From assembly GCA_947441895.1 (NCBI GenBank), contig CANEUT010000036.1, forward strand, positions 1 to 12,644: a DNA stretch of 12,644 bases, read 5' to 3'. The notes under the pieces were generated by a model. It worked only from the letters and a program-made list of their open reading frames with translations. It was not told where the DNA came from and made no database searches. This document shows, piece after piece, positions 1 through 7,490 of the stretch. The DNA is from Rickettsiales bacterium (lineage in GTDB: Bacteria; Pseudomonadota; Alphaproteobacteria; Rickettsiales; UBA3002). A program made the position numbers and the translations under genes. The first letter of the stretch is position 1. Each line of letters opens with the position of its first letter.

Positions 1-1710
1 CGTGCTGTTTCGGCGGCGGGTGAGGCGTTAACCAAGCCCTCACAGGAAGTTCGTCCGGGATTGGCTGGTAGCTTCCTTTCGGGACGATTTGCCAAACAGC
101 ATCAGGATTTAAGAGAAGCGGCTAAATATTTAAATGAAACCTTGCAGCGTGACCCCGGCAACGAGCGTTTGCAGCACGAAGCCATGCGTGTGCATTTGCT
201 GGCGGGTAATCTTGAAGATGCAACCATTTTAGCCATGAAATTGGCGTCAGATACCAACACTGACCCGCTGGTGGCCTGTTTAATGATGCTTAAAAGCGTG
301 AAGGTGGGCGATTATAAACAAGCCAGCGCCCACATTGCGCGCGCGCCAGAAGTGGGGCTTTTTGGGCTTATTCGTCCGGTGATGGCTCAGTGGCTCAGCA
401 TTGCTTCGGGTGAGCAAAAAACAGCCGTCGATATGCAGCCGACGATTGATAAATCTGGCTTCTTTGCGCCCTTTTTAACCTATCACAACGCGTTGATGAA
501 TGATGTGCTGGGCAATGCGCCCGTTGCATTTGCGTCCTACAGTAAAGCCAATGCCGATGCGGGGGTGACGCCGTATCGCGTGGTGGAGGCATTCTCGAAT
601 TTTTATGCCCGTCAGGGCAAATGGGATGAAGCACAGGCCGTTTTCGACGCCTATGCAAAAGCCAACCCCGATTCCAGCCTGATTCCAGGCAAGCTGGACC
701 CATTGGTTGCGCCAAAGCCCTTGGTGGTTGATGCGCGCGATGGCTTGGCTGAATTATTTTTTACCACCGCCAGCATTTTGTTTGGCGATGAATCCACCCA
801 AGATACGTTTCTCTATCTGCGTATTGCGCTTGAGCTTCGTCCTGATTTGCCACCGGCGCAGTTAATGCTCGCCAATTTATACGAGCAGGTGGAAGATTAT
901 AAACAAGCGATCGATGCCTACGATTCCATTGCCGAAGGCAGTGTTTTCTATCGCCGTGGACAGGTGCGCAAGGCGCTGAACTTAGAAGCGATGGGGCAAA
1001 AAGAACAAGCCATTGCCTTGCTGGATGCCACGGCCAAACGTTACCCCAATGACACCACCGCGCTGATTACCAAAGGCGATATGTTGCGCGAAATACAGGA
1101 TTATGCTGCGGCCAGCGCGGCCTATAGTCAGGCGTTGATGCGCGCTGAGCCGCTTTCGGCCTCGGACTGGCCATTGCTTTATGCGCGTGGCATCAGCTAT
1201 GAGCGTGGCGGCAATTGGGCCGCCGCGGAAGATGACTTTAACCGCGCCCTGCAGCTTTCGCCCAATCAGCCCGATGTATTGAATTATTTGGCCTATAGCT
1301 GGCTGACGATGAATAAAAATCTTCCGAAAGCCCGCGAATATTTGTTGATCGCTTCGGCGGAACGGCCCGATGATGCCCATATTATCGACTCGGTGGGGTG
1401 GGCCTATTATCTTTCCGGTGATTTTAAAAAAGCAGTCGATGCCTTCGAACGAGCCATTCAAATGATGCCCGACGATGCAACGGTGAATGAACATTTGGGC
1501 GATGCCTATTGGCGCGTGGGACGCACTACTGAGGCGCGTTATCAGTGGGAGCGATCGCTTACGTTTAAGCCCGAGAAAGAGACAGCCGATGCGTTGCGTG
1601 ATAAAATTGAAAAAGGAATGCCTGCCTTTGCGGGCGTGCCAATCGATGTGAATACGCCCACCGCCAGTAGCACCATCATGGAAAATGCAGCCCCATCTCA
1701 GGTGCAGTAA
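1..1710 (+). CDS. Tetratricopeptide-repeat protein, 5' end outside window
   Basis: The reading frame is open from base 1, so the true start lies upstream; the TTG at position 61 is only an internal Leu codon. The visible 569 codons are almost entirely helical repeat. Degenerate TPR units fill the first half, and clear ones run from about codon 350 to 525. The best conserved block has NYLAYSW, DSVGWAYYLSGDF and EHLGDAYWRVGR followed by EARYQWERSL, which I recall as typical of a large alphaproteobacterial TPR family found beside ispE. The last 45 residues are low complexity (Ala/Pro/Thr/Ser) and lack a recognisable domain. No enzymatic motif is visible. TPR arrays are protein-binding scaffolds; partner and location cannot be told here because any signal peptide or lipobox would be off the left edge. 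The stop is 3 nt before ispE, so the two are probably co-transcribed. Confidence 0.9.
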   Translation, partial: RAVSAAGEALTKPSQEVRPGLAGSFLSGRFAKQHQDLREAAKYLNETLQRDPGNERLQHEAMRVHLLAGNLEDATILAMKLASDTNTDPLVACLMMLKSVKVGDYKQASAHIARAPEVGLFGLIRPVMAQWLSIASGEQKTAVDMQPTIDKSGFFAPFLTYHNALMNDVLGNAPVAFASYSKANADAGVTPYRVVEAFSNFYARQGKWDEAQAVFDAYAKANPDSSLIPGKLDPLVAPKPLVVDARDGLAELFFTTASILFGDESTQDTFLYLRIALELRPDLPPAQLMLANLYEQVEDYKQAIDAYDSIAEGSVFYRRGQVRKALNLEAMGQKEQAIALLDATAKRYPNDTTALITKGDMLREIQDYAAASAAYSQALMRAEPLSASDWPLLYARGISYERGGNWAAAEDDFNRALQLSPNQPDVLNYLAYSWLTMNKNLPKAREYLLIASAERPDDAHIIDSVGWAYYLSGDFKKAVDAFERAIQMMPDDATVNEHLGDAYWRVGRTTEARYQWERSLTFKPEKETADALRDKIEKGMPAFAGVPIDVNTPTASSTIMENAAPSQVQ

Positions 1711-1713
1711 GCC

Positions 1714-2583
1714 GTGAACAGCGTTACGGTTCAGGCGGCAGCGAAGCTTAATTTATTCCTGCATATTGTTGGCAAACGTGCCGATGGCTATCATTTGCTT
1801 GAATCACTCGTCGCATTTACCGATATGTGTGATGCGATTGAAATATCGGCGGCCGAAACACTTCATTTGACCATGGATGGTGAATTCGTACCGGATGCAG
1901 GTGCGGGTGATGGCAATTTAGTGCTGAAAGCGGCGCGGCTACTTCAGGAAAAAACTTCCACAAACCATGGTGCCGCGCTGCGGCTTACTAAAAATATTCC
2001 CGTGGGCGCGGGGCTTGGGGGCGGTTCAGCCGATGCGGCGGCAACACTTCGTGGGCTCAATGATTTTTGGCAATTACATGTGCCCATGCCCACACTACAA
2101 CAATGGGCCACCCAGCTTGGGGCCGATGTGCCCATGTGCGTGGCTTCCACAGCGGCCATGGCGCGTGGTATTGGCGACGAGCTTACCCCCATCAGCGCGC
2201 TACCTCAGATGCATGGGGTATTAGTCCATCCGAGGGTTCCGTTGCTTACGGCGCAGGTGTATGAAGCCTATCGTCATCAGAGTCACCCCGTGTGGGGGGC
2301 GGTGGGTAATGATTGTGATGCGCTGACGCTGCCTGAATTGCTGGCGATGCTGAAAACAACTCGCAATGATTTACAACTACCAGCCATCGGCATTTCGCCG
2401 TTGATAGCCGAGGTTTTATTGGCACTTGAAACGCTGTTGCCAATGCCGCTTCTGGTGCGCATGACTGGCAGTGGCGCCTGTTGTTTTGCGCTTTATGAGC
2501 ATGCTGAAGAAGCGGCGCGTGCCAGCACCCACCTTAAAACGGAATATCCGTTATGGTGGGTGCGGCAGGCTTTGATTGGCTAA
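1714..2583 (+). CDS. ispE: 4-diphosphocytidyl-2-C-methyl-D-erythritol kinase
   Basis: This cytoplasmic GHMP-family kinase phosphorylates the 2-hydroxyl of CDP-methylerythritol using ATP, a middle step of the MEP route to IPP and DMAPP. The 289 aa length is normal for IspE. The N-terminus has the substrate motif AKLNLFLHIVGKRADGYH with Lys11. The glycine-rich ATP loop PVGAGLGGGSADA is at residues 96-108, the catalytic Asp138 is in GADVP, and the C-terminal GHMP motif TGSGACCFAL is at 251-260. All key residues are present. The start is GTG at 1714, chosen because AKLNLFL then sits at its usual distance from the N-terminus. No good Shine-Dalgarno precedes it, and only 3 nt separate it from the upstream TPR stop, so translation probably depends on coupling. 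Its 3' end faces the dsbA-like gene, with 14 nt between the stops. Confidence 0.96.
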   Translation: MNSVTVQAAAKLNLFLHIVGKRADGYHLLESLVAFTDMCDAIEISAAETLHLTMDGEFVPDAGAGDGNLVLKAARLLQEKTSTNHGAALRLTKNIPVGAGLGGGSADAAATLRGLNDFWQLHVPMPTLQQWATQLGADVPMCVASTAAMARGIGDELTPISALPQMHGVLVHPRVPLLTAQVYEAYRHQSHPVWGAVGNDCDALTLPELLAMLKTTRNDLQLPAIGISPLIAEVLLALETLLPMPLLVRMTGSGACCFALYEHAEEAARASTHLKTEYPLWWVRQALIG

Positions 2584-2597
2584 GCTTTGCCTTAAAC

Positions 2598-3377
2598 TTA
2601 GTTGGCGGGAAGCGCGTTTAGTTTTGCTTCCAGGTCTTCAGCGCTCATGGCGTGGGGAACCAGCTCTTCACCCACGATAAGCGATGGTGTGCCTTGAATG
2701 CCAAGTTTTGATGCCAGTTTTTTAGTGGCCTCAATGGTTTCTTGAACATCGGGCTTGGCAGCTTCGGCTTTCACCTTCTCGACATTCATGCCCAGCTCTT
2801 TAACAAAACCAAGGGTTTTTTCTTCGCTGTTTTTGCCGGTGCCGCCCATCATTTTCTCATGGAACTGGAAATATTTTGCGGGGTAAAGGCGATTAACGGC
2901 AATGGCAATTTGTGAGTTTTTCTCGGATGTTGGGCCAAAAATGGGAAATTCACGGAAAATTACTTTCACATCTTTATTTTTTTCCAGCACTTTATCAATG
3001 CTCTTAAACATCATGTGGCAGGCTGGGCAGTCATAGTCATAAAACTCTACCACTACTTTTTTTGCATCTTTCGGACCAACGAATGCGGCATCAGCGAATT
3101 CATAAATCTCTGCTTTTGCGGCAGGATCTTTTAGCAACTCATTCGCATTTTGTGTGGTTTGTTTGCGGCGTGCTTCCTGAAATTTCTGTACCGAATCCAT
3201 AATCAGTTGAGGCTCTTCGGAAATGGTGTCGCGCACAATTTGTTTGACCGATTCGCGGTCAACACCGCCACCAAAATTAAGACCAGCACCCGCCAACGGG
3301 TTGCCTGCGCTTACAACAACCGCGCCACCAATGGCAGTGCCAGCCAGTAAGCCAATAATTAATTGTGCGTATTTCAT
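2598..3377 (-). CDS. DsbA-family periplasmic thiol:disulfide oxidoreductase
   Basis: A 259 aa thioredoxin-fold protein of the DsbA/Com1/ScsC-like group. Residues 1-24 form a hydrophobic N-terminal signal or anchor (KYAQLIIGLLAGTAIGGAVVV), so the enzyme should act in the periplasm. A helical N-terminal stalk (about 40-75, VKQIVRDTISEEPQLIMDSV) resembles the extension that mediates oligomerisation in ScsC-like proteins. The redox motif is CPAC at 117-120, following the strand VVVEFYDYD, and the cis-proline loop is GTP at 229-231. There are no other cysteines. It could be an oxidase or an isomerase; CPAC alone does not decide. AAGGGG at 3385-3390 is a good ribosome site 7 nt before the ATG. It lies 68 nt downstream of the M48 protease gene on the same strand and is probably the last gene of an rne-bepA-dsbA transcription unit. 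Which Dsb paralogue it is cannot be assigned, so no symbol is given. Confidence 0.93.
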   Translation of the reverse strand: MKYAQLIIGLLAGTAIGGAVVVSAGNPLAGAGLNFGGGVDRESVKQIVRDTISEEPQLIMDSVQKFQEARRKQTTQNANELLKDPAAKAEIYEFADAAFVGPKDAKKVVVEFYDYDCPACHMMFKSIDKVLEKNKDVKVIFREFPIFGPTSEKNSQIAIAVNRLYPAKYFQFHEKMMGGTGKNSEEKTLGFVKELGMNVEKVKAEAAKPDVQETIEATKKLASKLGIQGTPSLIVGEELVPHAMSAEDLEAKLNALPAN

Positions 3378-3395
3378 AATCAGTCCCCTTTTGTT

Positions 3396-3407
3396 GATAG
3401 CGCTATC
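3396..3407. repeat. 12-bp perfect palindrome in the dsbA-like leader
   Basis: GATAGCGCTATC reads identically on both strands and lies 19 nt upstream of the dsbA-like start codon, just outside its ribosome site. On the minus strand a TTGCCA hexamer lies upstream at -35-like distance, but the matching -10 is poor. The palindrome could be an operator or a short RNA hairpin. A 12-bp palindrome is expected a few times by chance in a window this long, so its position is the only argument. Confidence 0.3.
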
Positions 3408-3445
3408 TTTCGTTACTTCATGCTGTTGGCAAGTAAAATGAGAGA

Positions 3446-4822
3446 TTAAAAAATTTTTTCACGATTTTTCTTTATTTCAATTTGTGTTTTTGCATCACGT
3501 TCAAGGTCATCCAGAAGCAACGCCAGCGCCCCATTATTGTTCACGTTTTGCCGAGCGCGAGCCACATGTTGCAGCACCGAATGATAATCACCGCTCAGTG
3601 CTGCTTCTTCGGCGAGTGATGCATAAGATAGGCCAAGTTTGCCCTGTTTACCATAGGCAATGGCAAATTGGCGCCATGTCATGCCATAGCTATCGTCCAT
3701 TTCCTTCGATCGTTCAAGCAATGCAATGGCTCGAGGCAGCAATGCATTATCATTCTGGGCAATCAGCGTTTTGGCATGATCGGTTACAATCAGGGCAGAA
3801 TCTGGTGCCAAACGGCTGGCCTGCTCATAGGCTTTTGCGGCCTCGGCCAGCTTACCGTTTTCAAATAAAATCTGTCCCTTCGTGTCATAAAAATAAGGAT
3901 CTTTGGGGTATTGCTGAATCAACTCATTGATGCCGGCCAGTGCGGCGGCAAGTTTACTACGCTTGAATTCGGCAATGGCCCGCGCATAGCGCGCCGCGAC
4001 CGATGTGTCGGTTGGCGGATACATATTCAGCGTCGTTTCATAACTTTCGGTAAAGGCCACCAGCTTGGCCACCATGCGGGCGTGCATGGTGGGTGTGCCA
4101 TCGGGCACTTGGTTGGCAGGAATGGTTGATTGATTGATATGGTTGCGCATGGTGGCAATGCGTTCGCTGGTGAGCGGGTGGGTCATCATATATTTATCTT
4201 TGGTGCCACCGCTTGCGCCCGACCCCATTTCACTGCGGTGCAGAGTTTCAAACATTTCCAGCATGCCGGTGGCCGAAATGTCGTTGGCATCCAGCAGGGT
4301 GAGGGCTGCATGGTCGGCGGATTGTTCGTTGAGGCGAATATCGCTGTTTAACGTTCGCTGTGCCATGCTTTGGCTGCCCAGAATAACACCCATGCCAGCT
4401 TGTCCGGCACCACCCACGGTGGCGGCGGCGCCAATGGCAGCACCAATGAGGCCGCCAATGGTGGCGCGTGTGGTTTTCTCATTAAATTGCGATAAATGGG
4501 CGCCTGAAATATGGCCTGTTTCGTGGGCAATCACGCCGATCAGCATGCCAGGTTTTTTAGCGGCGCGAATAATGCCTGTATGAATGAAAATATTCAACCC
4601 ACCGGCTACATAGGCGTTCAGGCTTGGGTCTTGCACGATAAAAATACGAACATCCTGCGGCGTAATATTCGCGGCAGTGAAAAGGGGATTCGAATAAAAA
4701 CGCAGTGTATGCTCAATTTCGGCGTCCCGGATGAGTCCGGCACTAGCAGCGAACGGCTGAGCAATCAGCACAAACGCCGTGAAGCAAGCAATTAGCCGAG
4801 AGCGTCTAGCTTTCGAGAACAC
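3446..4822 (-). CDS. M48-family zinc metalloprotease with TPR tail, BepA-like
   Basis: Predicted periplasmic metalloprotease of the BepA (YfgC) type, which degrades or helps fold stalled outer-membrane proteins. I chose the GTG at 4822 (458 aa) because it yields a compact signal peptide: MFSKARRSR, a hydrophobic core, then a likely cut after AASA. The frame also extends back to a TTG at 4885 and a GTG at 4858, which would give a longer basic leader. The zinc site HETGH is at residues 100-104, the third-ligand Glu166 is in NEQSADHAA, and the family motif THPLTSERI is at 214-222. A Gly/Ala-rich segment lies between HETGH and Glu166. TPR-like repeats run from about residue 300 to 435 (YDTKGQILFENGKLAEAAKAYEQA). 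The 5' end overlaps the rne 3' end by 17 nt, implying translational coupling to RNase E. GGTGGAG just before the GTG is close for a ribosome site. The mature protein has no cysteine. Confidence 0.93.
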   Translation of the reverse strand: MFSKARRSRLIACFTAFVLIAQPFAASAGLIRDAEIEHTLRFYSNPLFTAANITPQDVRIFIVQDPSLNAYVAGGLNIFIHTGIIRAAKKPGMLIGVIAHETGHISGAHLSQFNEKTTRATIGGLIGAAIGAAATVGGAGQAGMGVILGSQSMAQRTLNSDIRLNEQSADHAALTLLDANDISATGMLEMFETLHRSEMGSGASGGTKDKYMMTHPLTSERIATMRNHINQSTIPANQVPDGTPTMHARMVAKLVAFTESYETTLNMYPPTDTSVAARYARAIAEFKRSKLAAALAGINELIQQYPKDPYFYDTKGQILFENGKLAEAAKAYEQASRLAPDSALIVTDHAKTLIAQNDNALLPRAIALLERSKEMDDSYGMTWRQFAIAYGKQGKLGLSYASLAEEAALSGDYHSVLQHVARARQNVNNNGALALLLDDLERDAKTQIEIKKNREKIF

Positions 4823-7490
4823 GGCTCCACCAGCCTTTACGTTTTTCTTTTGATTCACCCGATTCCGAGCGAATTTCGGAAGCAACAGCGGCTGGGTTCG
4901 TTTGTTTTTCGCTCAGCGGAATAACAAACGATGGCCGCGCAGCAGGGGCAGGCTGAGGGGCGCTGCTGTAGCTGCTTGGCGTTGATTCATATGACGTTGG
5001 GGCTAGTGCGGCCTGTTGTTGTTCGCCAGTCGCGTTATTGTCGCGTGGGCGACGTTCCCCGCGTTCCCCACGTTCCCCGCGGCGGTTGCGACCACCACGA
5101 CGACCACGACGACGGCTGCGTTCCACACCCTCGGCGCCTTCAGCGGTGACGGTTGTTTCGCCGGTACCGTTCTCGGTCGATGGGGCTGCACCGGCATCAC
5201 CAGCGGCAATTTCAGCGCGAGGGGCATCATCGCGGTTGCGTCCACCGCGACGGTTGCGACCACCGCGATCACCGCGGTCACGACGTGGGCGGTCACCGCG
5301 ATCACGGCGCGGACGTTCGCTATCACTGCTGCGCGGGGCGTCGGTGACGTTTGATTCGCCGTCGCTTTCGTTGTTATCGGCGGATGATTCATCGCTTGCG
5401 GATGATTCATCGTTGCTGCCACCTTCACGGCCACCGCGTTTACCGCGGCGTGCGCGTGGCTGACGACGCGGTTGTTTGGCATCTTCATGCAGAATTTCTT
5501 TACCGTCCGCCGTCACTTTAATCAGGCGGAAATTACCGGTGATGAGGCTGGCATCCATGAGGATGACCACGGCCACGCCATAACGCTGTTCCAGCGCTTG
5601 CAGGGCGGCACGCTTTTCGTTCAGCAGGTAAAGTGCGGCCTCGGGGTGAGTAGTGACGCGCAAGGTGGCATATTCGCCGCTGGCGGCTTCTTTTTCCAGC
5701 GTGCGGATGATTTGAATGCCCACGGTTTCCACCGAATGGATGTAGCCCGTGCCACGGCAATGCGGGCACATGACACCCATGGATTCCGAAATGGATGGAC
5801 GAATGCGTTGGCGCGACAGTTCCATGAGGCCAAACGTGCTGATGCGGCCCACCTGAATTTTAGCGCGGTCGGCTTTCAGCGCGTCTTTCATGGCGCGTTC
5901 CACCTGTTTACGGTTTTTGCCGTAATTCATGTCGATGAAATCGATGACGATGAGGCCAGCCAAGTCACGCAGACGCAATTGCCGCGCCACTTCTTCGGCG
6001 GCTTCCAGGTTAGTTTTAATGGCGGTTTCTTCCACGTTACGTTCGGTGGTCGATTTGCCCGAGTTCACGTCGATGGAAATGAGCGCTTCCGTGGGGTGAA
6101 TGACAATATAGCCGCCCGATGGCAGGCGCACTTGCGGATCGGTCATGCCCATCAGCTGGTCTTCAACGCCCGCATAGGAGAAAAGGGGCATGTTGCCCTT
6201 ATATTGCTTAATGCGTTCCACGTGGTTTGGCATCAGCATGGTCATGAAGTTTGTGGCTTCGTGGAAGGCTTCGTCACCTTCTACCATCACCTCTTTCACA
6301 TCGCTGGTGTAAAGGTCGCGCAGTGACCGTTTGATGAGGTTGCCTTCTTCATAGATGAGCGCGGGCGCGGTGGAAGCGAGGGTTTGCTCGCGAATGCCGT
6401 TCCACAGATTGACCAGATATTCATAGTCGCGGCGAATTTCGTCCGTCGTGCGGTCGATACCGGCGGTGCGGATAATCACGCTCATGCCGCGATGGGTGCG
6501 CATTTCGGCGGCTACATCTTTCAGGCGACGGCGGGTTTCGCGATCGGTAATTTTACGGCTGATGCCGCCGCCTTTGGGCGAGTTTGGCATGAGCACGGCA
6601 GCGCGGCCAGCCAGCGCAATGAAGGTGGTGAGTGAGCAGCCTTTGTTGCCGCGCTCTTCTTTAATAACTTGCACCAGCACTACCTGGTTGCGCTTGATCA
6701 CTTCCTGAATGCGGTAGCGGCGGTGGAAGGCTTGCGGACGGCTACCACGACCACGTTCACGCGTTTCTTCGCCCTCTTCGGCGGTGGTTTCACCATTTGC
6801 CGAAGCGTCTTCGGCATTGGTGGCTTCGGTGTTTAGCGCGTCGGTTGGTGCGGCGTCTTCGGGCAGAATATCGGCCTGAATGTCGCTGTTGACGGCAAAG
6901 CTTTCGGCGTTCAGCGGTGCCACATCATAGTGGTGATGGGGTTCGTTGACGAATCCTTCTGGAATTTCAACCATCGGCACGTCAGGCAGCGAGGCGACCA
7001 CGGCCGAATCAGCCGATACGGCTTCACGGATAGCGACGACTGATTCACTGGTCGCTGATTCTTCAGGGTTTAATTCATCATCGGCGGCGAAATCTTCGTC
7101 TTCACCATCGTTGTTGCCGCCACGGTTGCGGCCGCGCGCTTCGCGCATGGCCTGTTCACGCTCGAATGCCTCGTCTTCCGCTGCTTCTTCTGCTTCTGCT
7201 TCGGCAATTTGTTCGGCCAGCAGCTTTTGCTTATCTTCGGCGGGCAGCTGGTAATAGTCGGGGTGAATTTCCGAAAAGGGTAAAAACCCTTGTTTTCCAC
7301 CACCATATTCCACAAACGCGGCTTGAAGCGATGGCTCTACCCGGGTGATTTTGGCGAGGAAGATGTTCCCCTTTAATTGTGATTTTGATGAAGTGACAAA
7401 GTCATAGTCATAAACCAGATCGTCTTCCAGCAGCACCACGCGGGTTTCGTCGGCGTGTGCAGCATCAATTAGCATGCGTTTTGACATCAT
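4806..7490 (-). CDS. rne: Ribonuclease E (RNase E/G family)
   Basis: Main endoribonuclease of mRNA decay and rRNA/tRNA maturation, and scaffold of the RNA degradosome; cytoplasmic. The protein has 894 residues. The S1 RNA-binding domain starts at about 36 (GNIFLAKITRVEPSLQAAFV) and resumes at about 258 (YRIQEVIKRNQVVLVQVIKEERGNKG), split by a roughly 170-residue acidic, disordered insertion. Then come RNase H-like and 5'-sensor regions, the metal-binding catalytic Asp474 (ISIDVNSGKS) and Asp517 (VIDFIDM), and the zinc-link CPHC at 575-578. Residues 672-820 are Arg/Gly/Asp-rich, typical of RNA-binding, liquid-forming tails. The C-terminus ends KRKGWWSRVLES; a GWW tail is the PNPase-docking motif known from Caulobacter RNase E. 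Two ATGs are adjacent (7490 and 7487). AGGGAG at 7495-7500 is spaced better for the second, giving MSKRMLIDA. The gene heads the leftward operon and has a long leader. Confidence 0.98.
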   Translation of the reverse strand: MMSKRMLIDAAHADETRVVLLEDDLVYDYDFVTSSKSQLKGNIFLAKITRVEPSLQAAFVEYGGGKQGFLPFSEIHPDYYQLPAEDKQKLLAEQIAEAEAEEAAEDEAFEREQAMREARGRNRGGNNDGEDEDFAADDELNPEESATSESVVAIREAVSADSAVVASLPDVPMVEIPEGFVNEPHHHYDVAPLNAESFAVNSDIQADILPEDAAPTDALNTEATNAEDASANGETTAEEGEETRERGRGSRPQAFHRRYRIQEVIKRNQVVLVQVIKEERGNKGCSLTTFIALAGRAAVLMPNSPKGGGISRKITDRETRRRLKDVAAEMRTHRGMSVIIRTAGIDRTTDEIRRDYEYLVNLWNGIREQTLASTAPALIYEEGNLIKRSLRDLYTSDVKEVMVEGDEAFHEATNFMTMLMPNHVERIKQYKGNMPLFSYAGVEDQLMGMTDPQVRLPSGGYIVIHPTEALISIDVNSGKSTTERNVEETAIKTNLEAAEEVARQLRLRDLAGLIVIDFIDMNYGKNRKQVERAMKDALKADRAKIQVGRISTFGLMELSRQRIRPSISESMGVMCPHCRGTGYIHSVETVGIQIIRTLEKEAASGEYATLRVTTHPEAALYLLNEKRAALQALEQRYGVAVVILMDASLITGNFRLIKVTADGKEILHEDAKQPRRQPRARRGKRGGREGGSNDESSASDESSADNNESDGESNVTDAPRSSDSERPRRDRGDRPRRDRGDRGGRNRRGGRNRDDAPRAEIAAGDAGAAPSTENGTGETTVTAEGAEGVERSRRRGRRGGRNRRGERGERGERRPRDNNATGEQQQAALAPTSYESTPSSYSSAPQPAPAARPSFVIPLSEKQTNPAAVASEIRSESGESKEKRKGWWSRVLES
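5053..5079 (-). repeat. Three tandem 9-bp units in the RNase E tail
   Basis: On the plus strand CGTTCCCCG/A is repeated three times without spacer. On the coding strand this gives three consecutive Gly-Glu-Arg units within the basic C-terminal tail of RNase E. Such short direct repeats can change copy number by slippage without breaking the frame. Confidence 0.7.
5265..5312 (-). repeat. Two tandem imperfect 24-bp units in the RNase E tail
   Basis: Bases 5289-5312 and 5265-5288 encode the same octapeptide PRRDRGDR twice in a row (RNase E residues 727-742). The DNA copies differ only at synonymous positions, so this is an in-frame duplication kept at the protein level. It lies in the disordered Arg-rich region. 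Confidence 0.7.

Noticed and set aside
61..63. TTG as start codon of the TPR gene
   Set aside because: The frame is open back to base 1 and encodes a plausible continuation, with no ribosome site before position 61; the gene is cut by the window edge.
2580..2601. CTAAG...CTTAG inverted repeat across the convergent ispE and dsbA-like stop codons as a bidirectional terminator
   Set aside because: The stem is only 5 bp with a 12-nt loop and no T-runs. The symmetry comes largely from the two facing TAA stops.
4823..4885. Upstream TTG (4885) or GTG (4858) start for the M48 protease
   Set aside because: These add a basic stretch before an otherwise complete signal peptide and deepen the overlap with rne. 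Not excluded, but the GTG at 4822 gives the more normal N-terminus.
5003..5488. 161-codon minus-strand frame rich in Ala and Val
   Set aside because: It is an alternative frame of the Arg-rich rne tail and its composition is a by-product of the repeats.
5472..6326. 284-codon plus-strand open frame antisense to rne
   Set aside because: It is the reverse complement of the RNase E catalytic domain, rich in His/Phe/Gly with no family motif; codon bias of rne explains the open frame.
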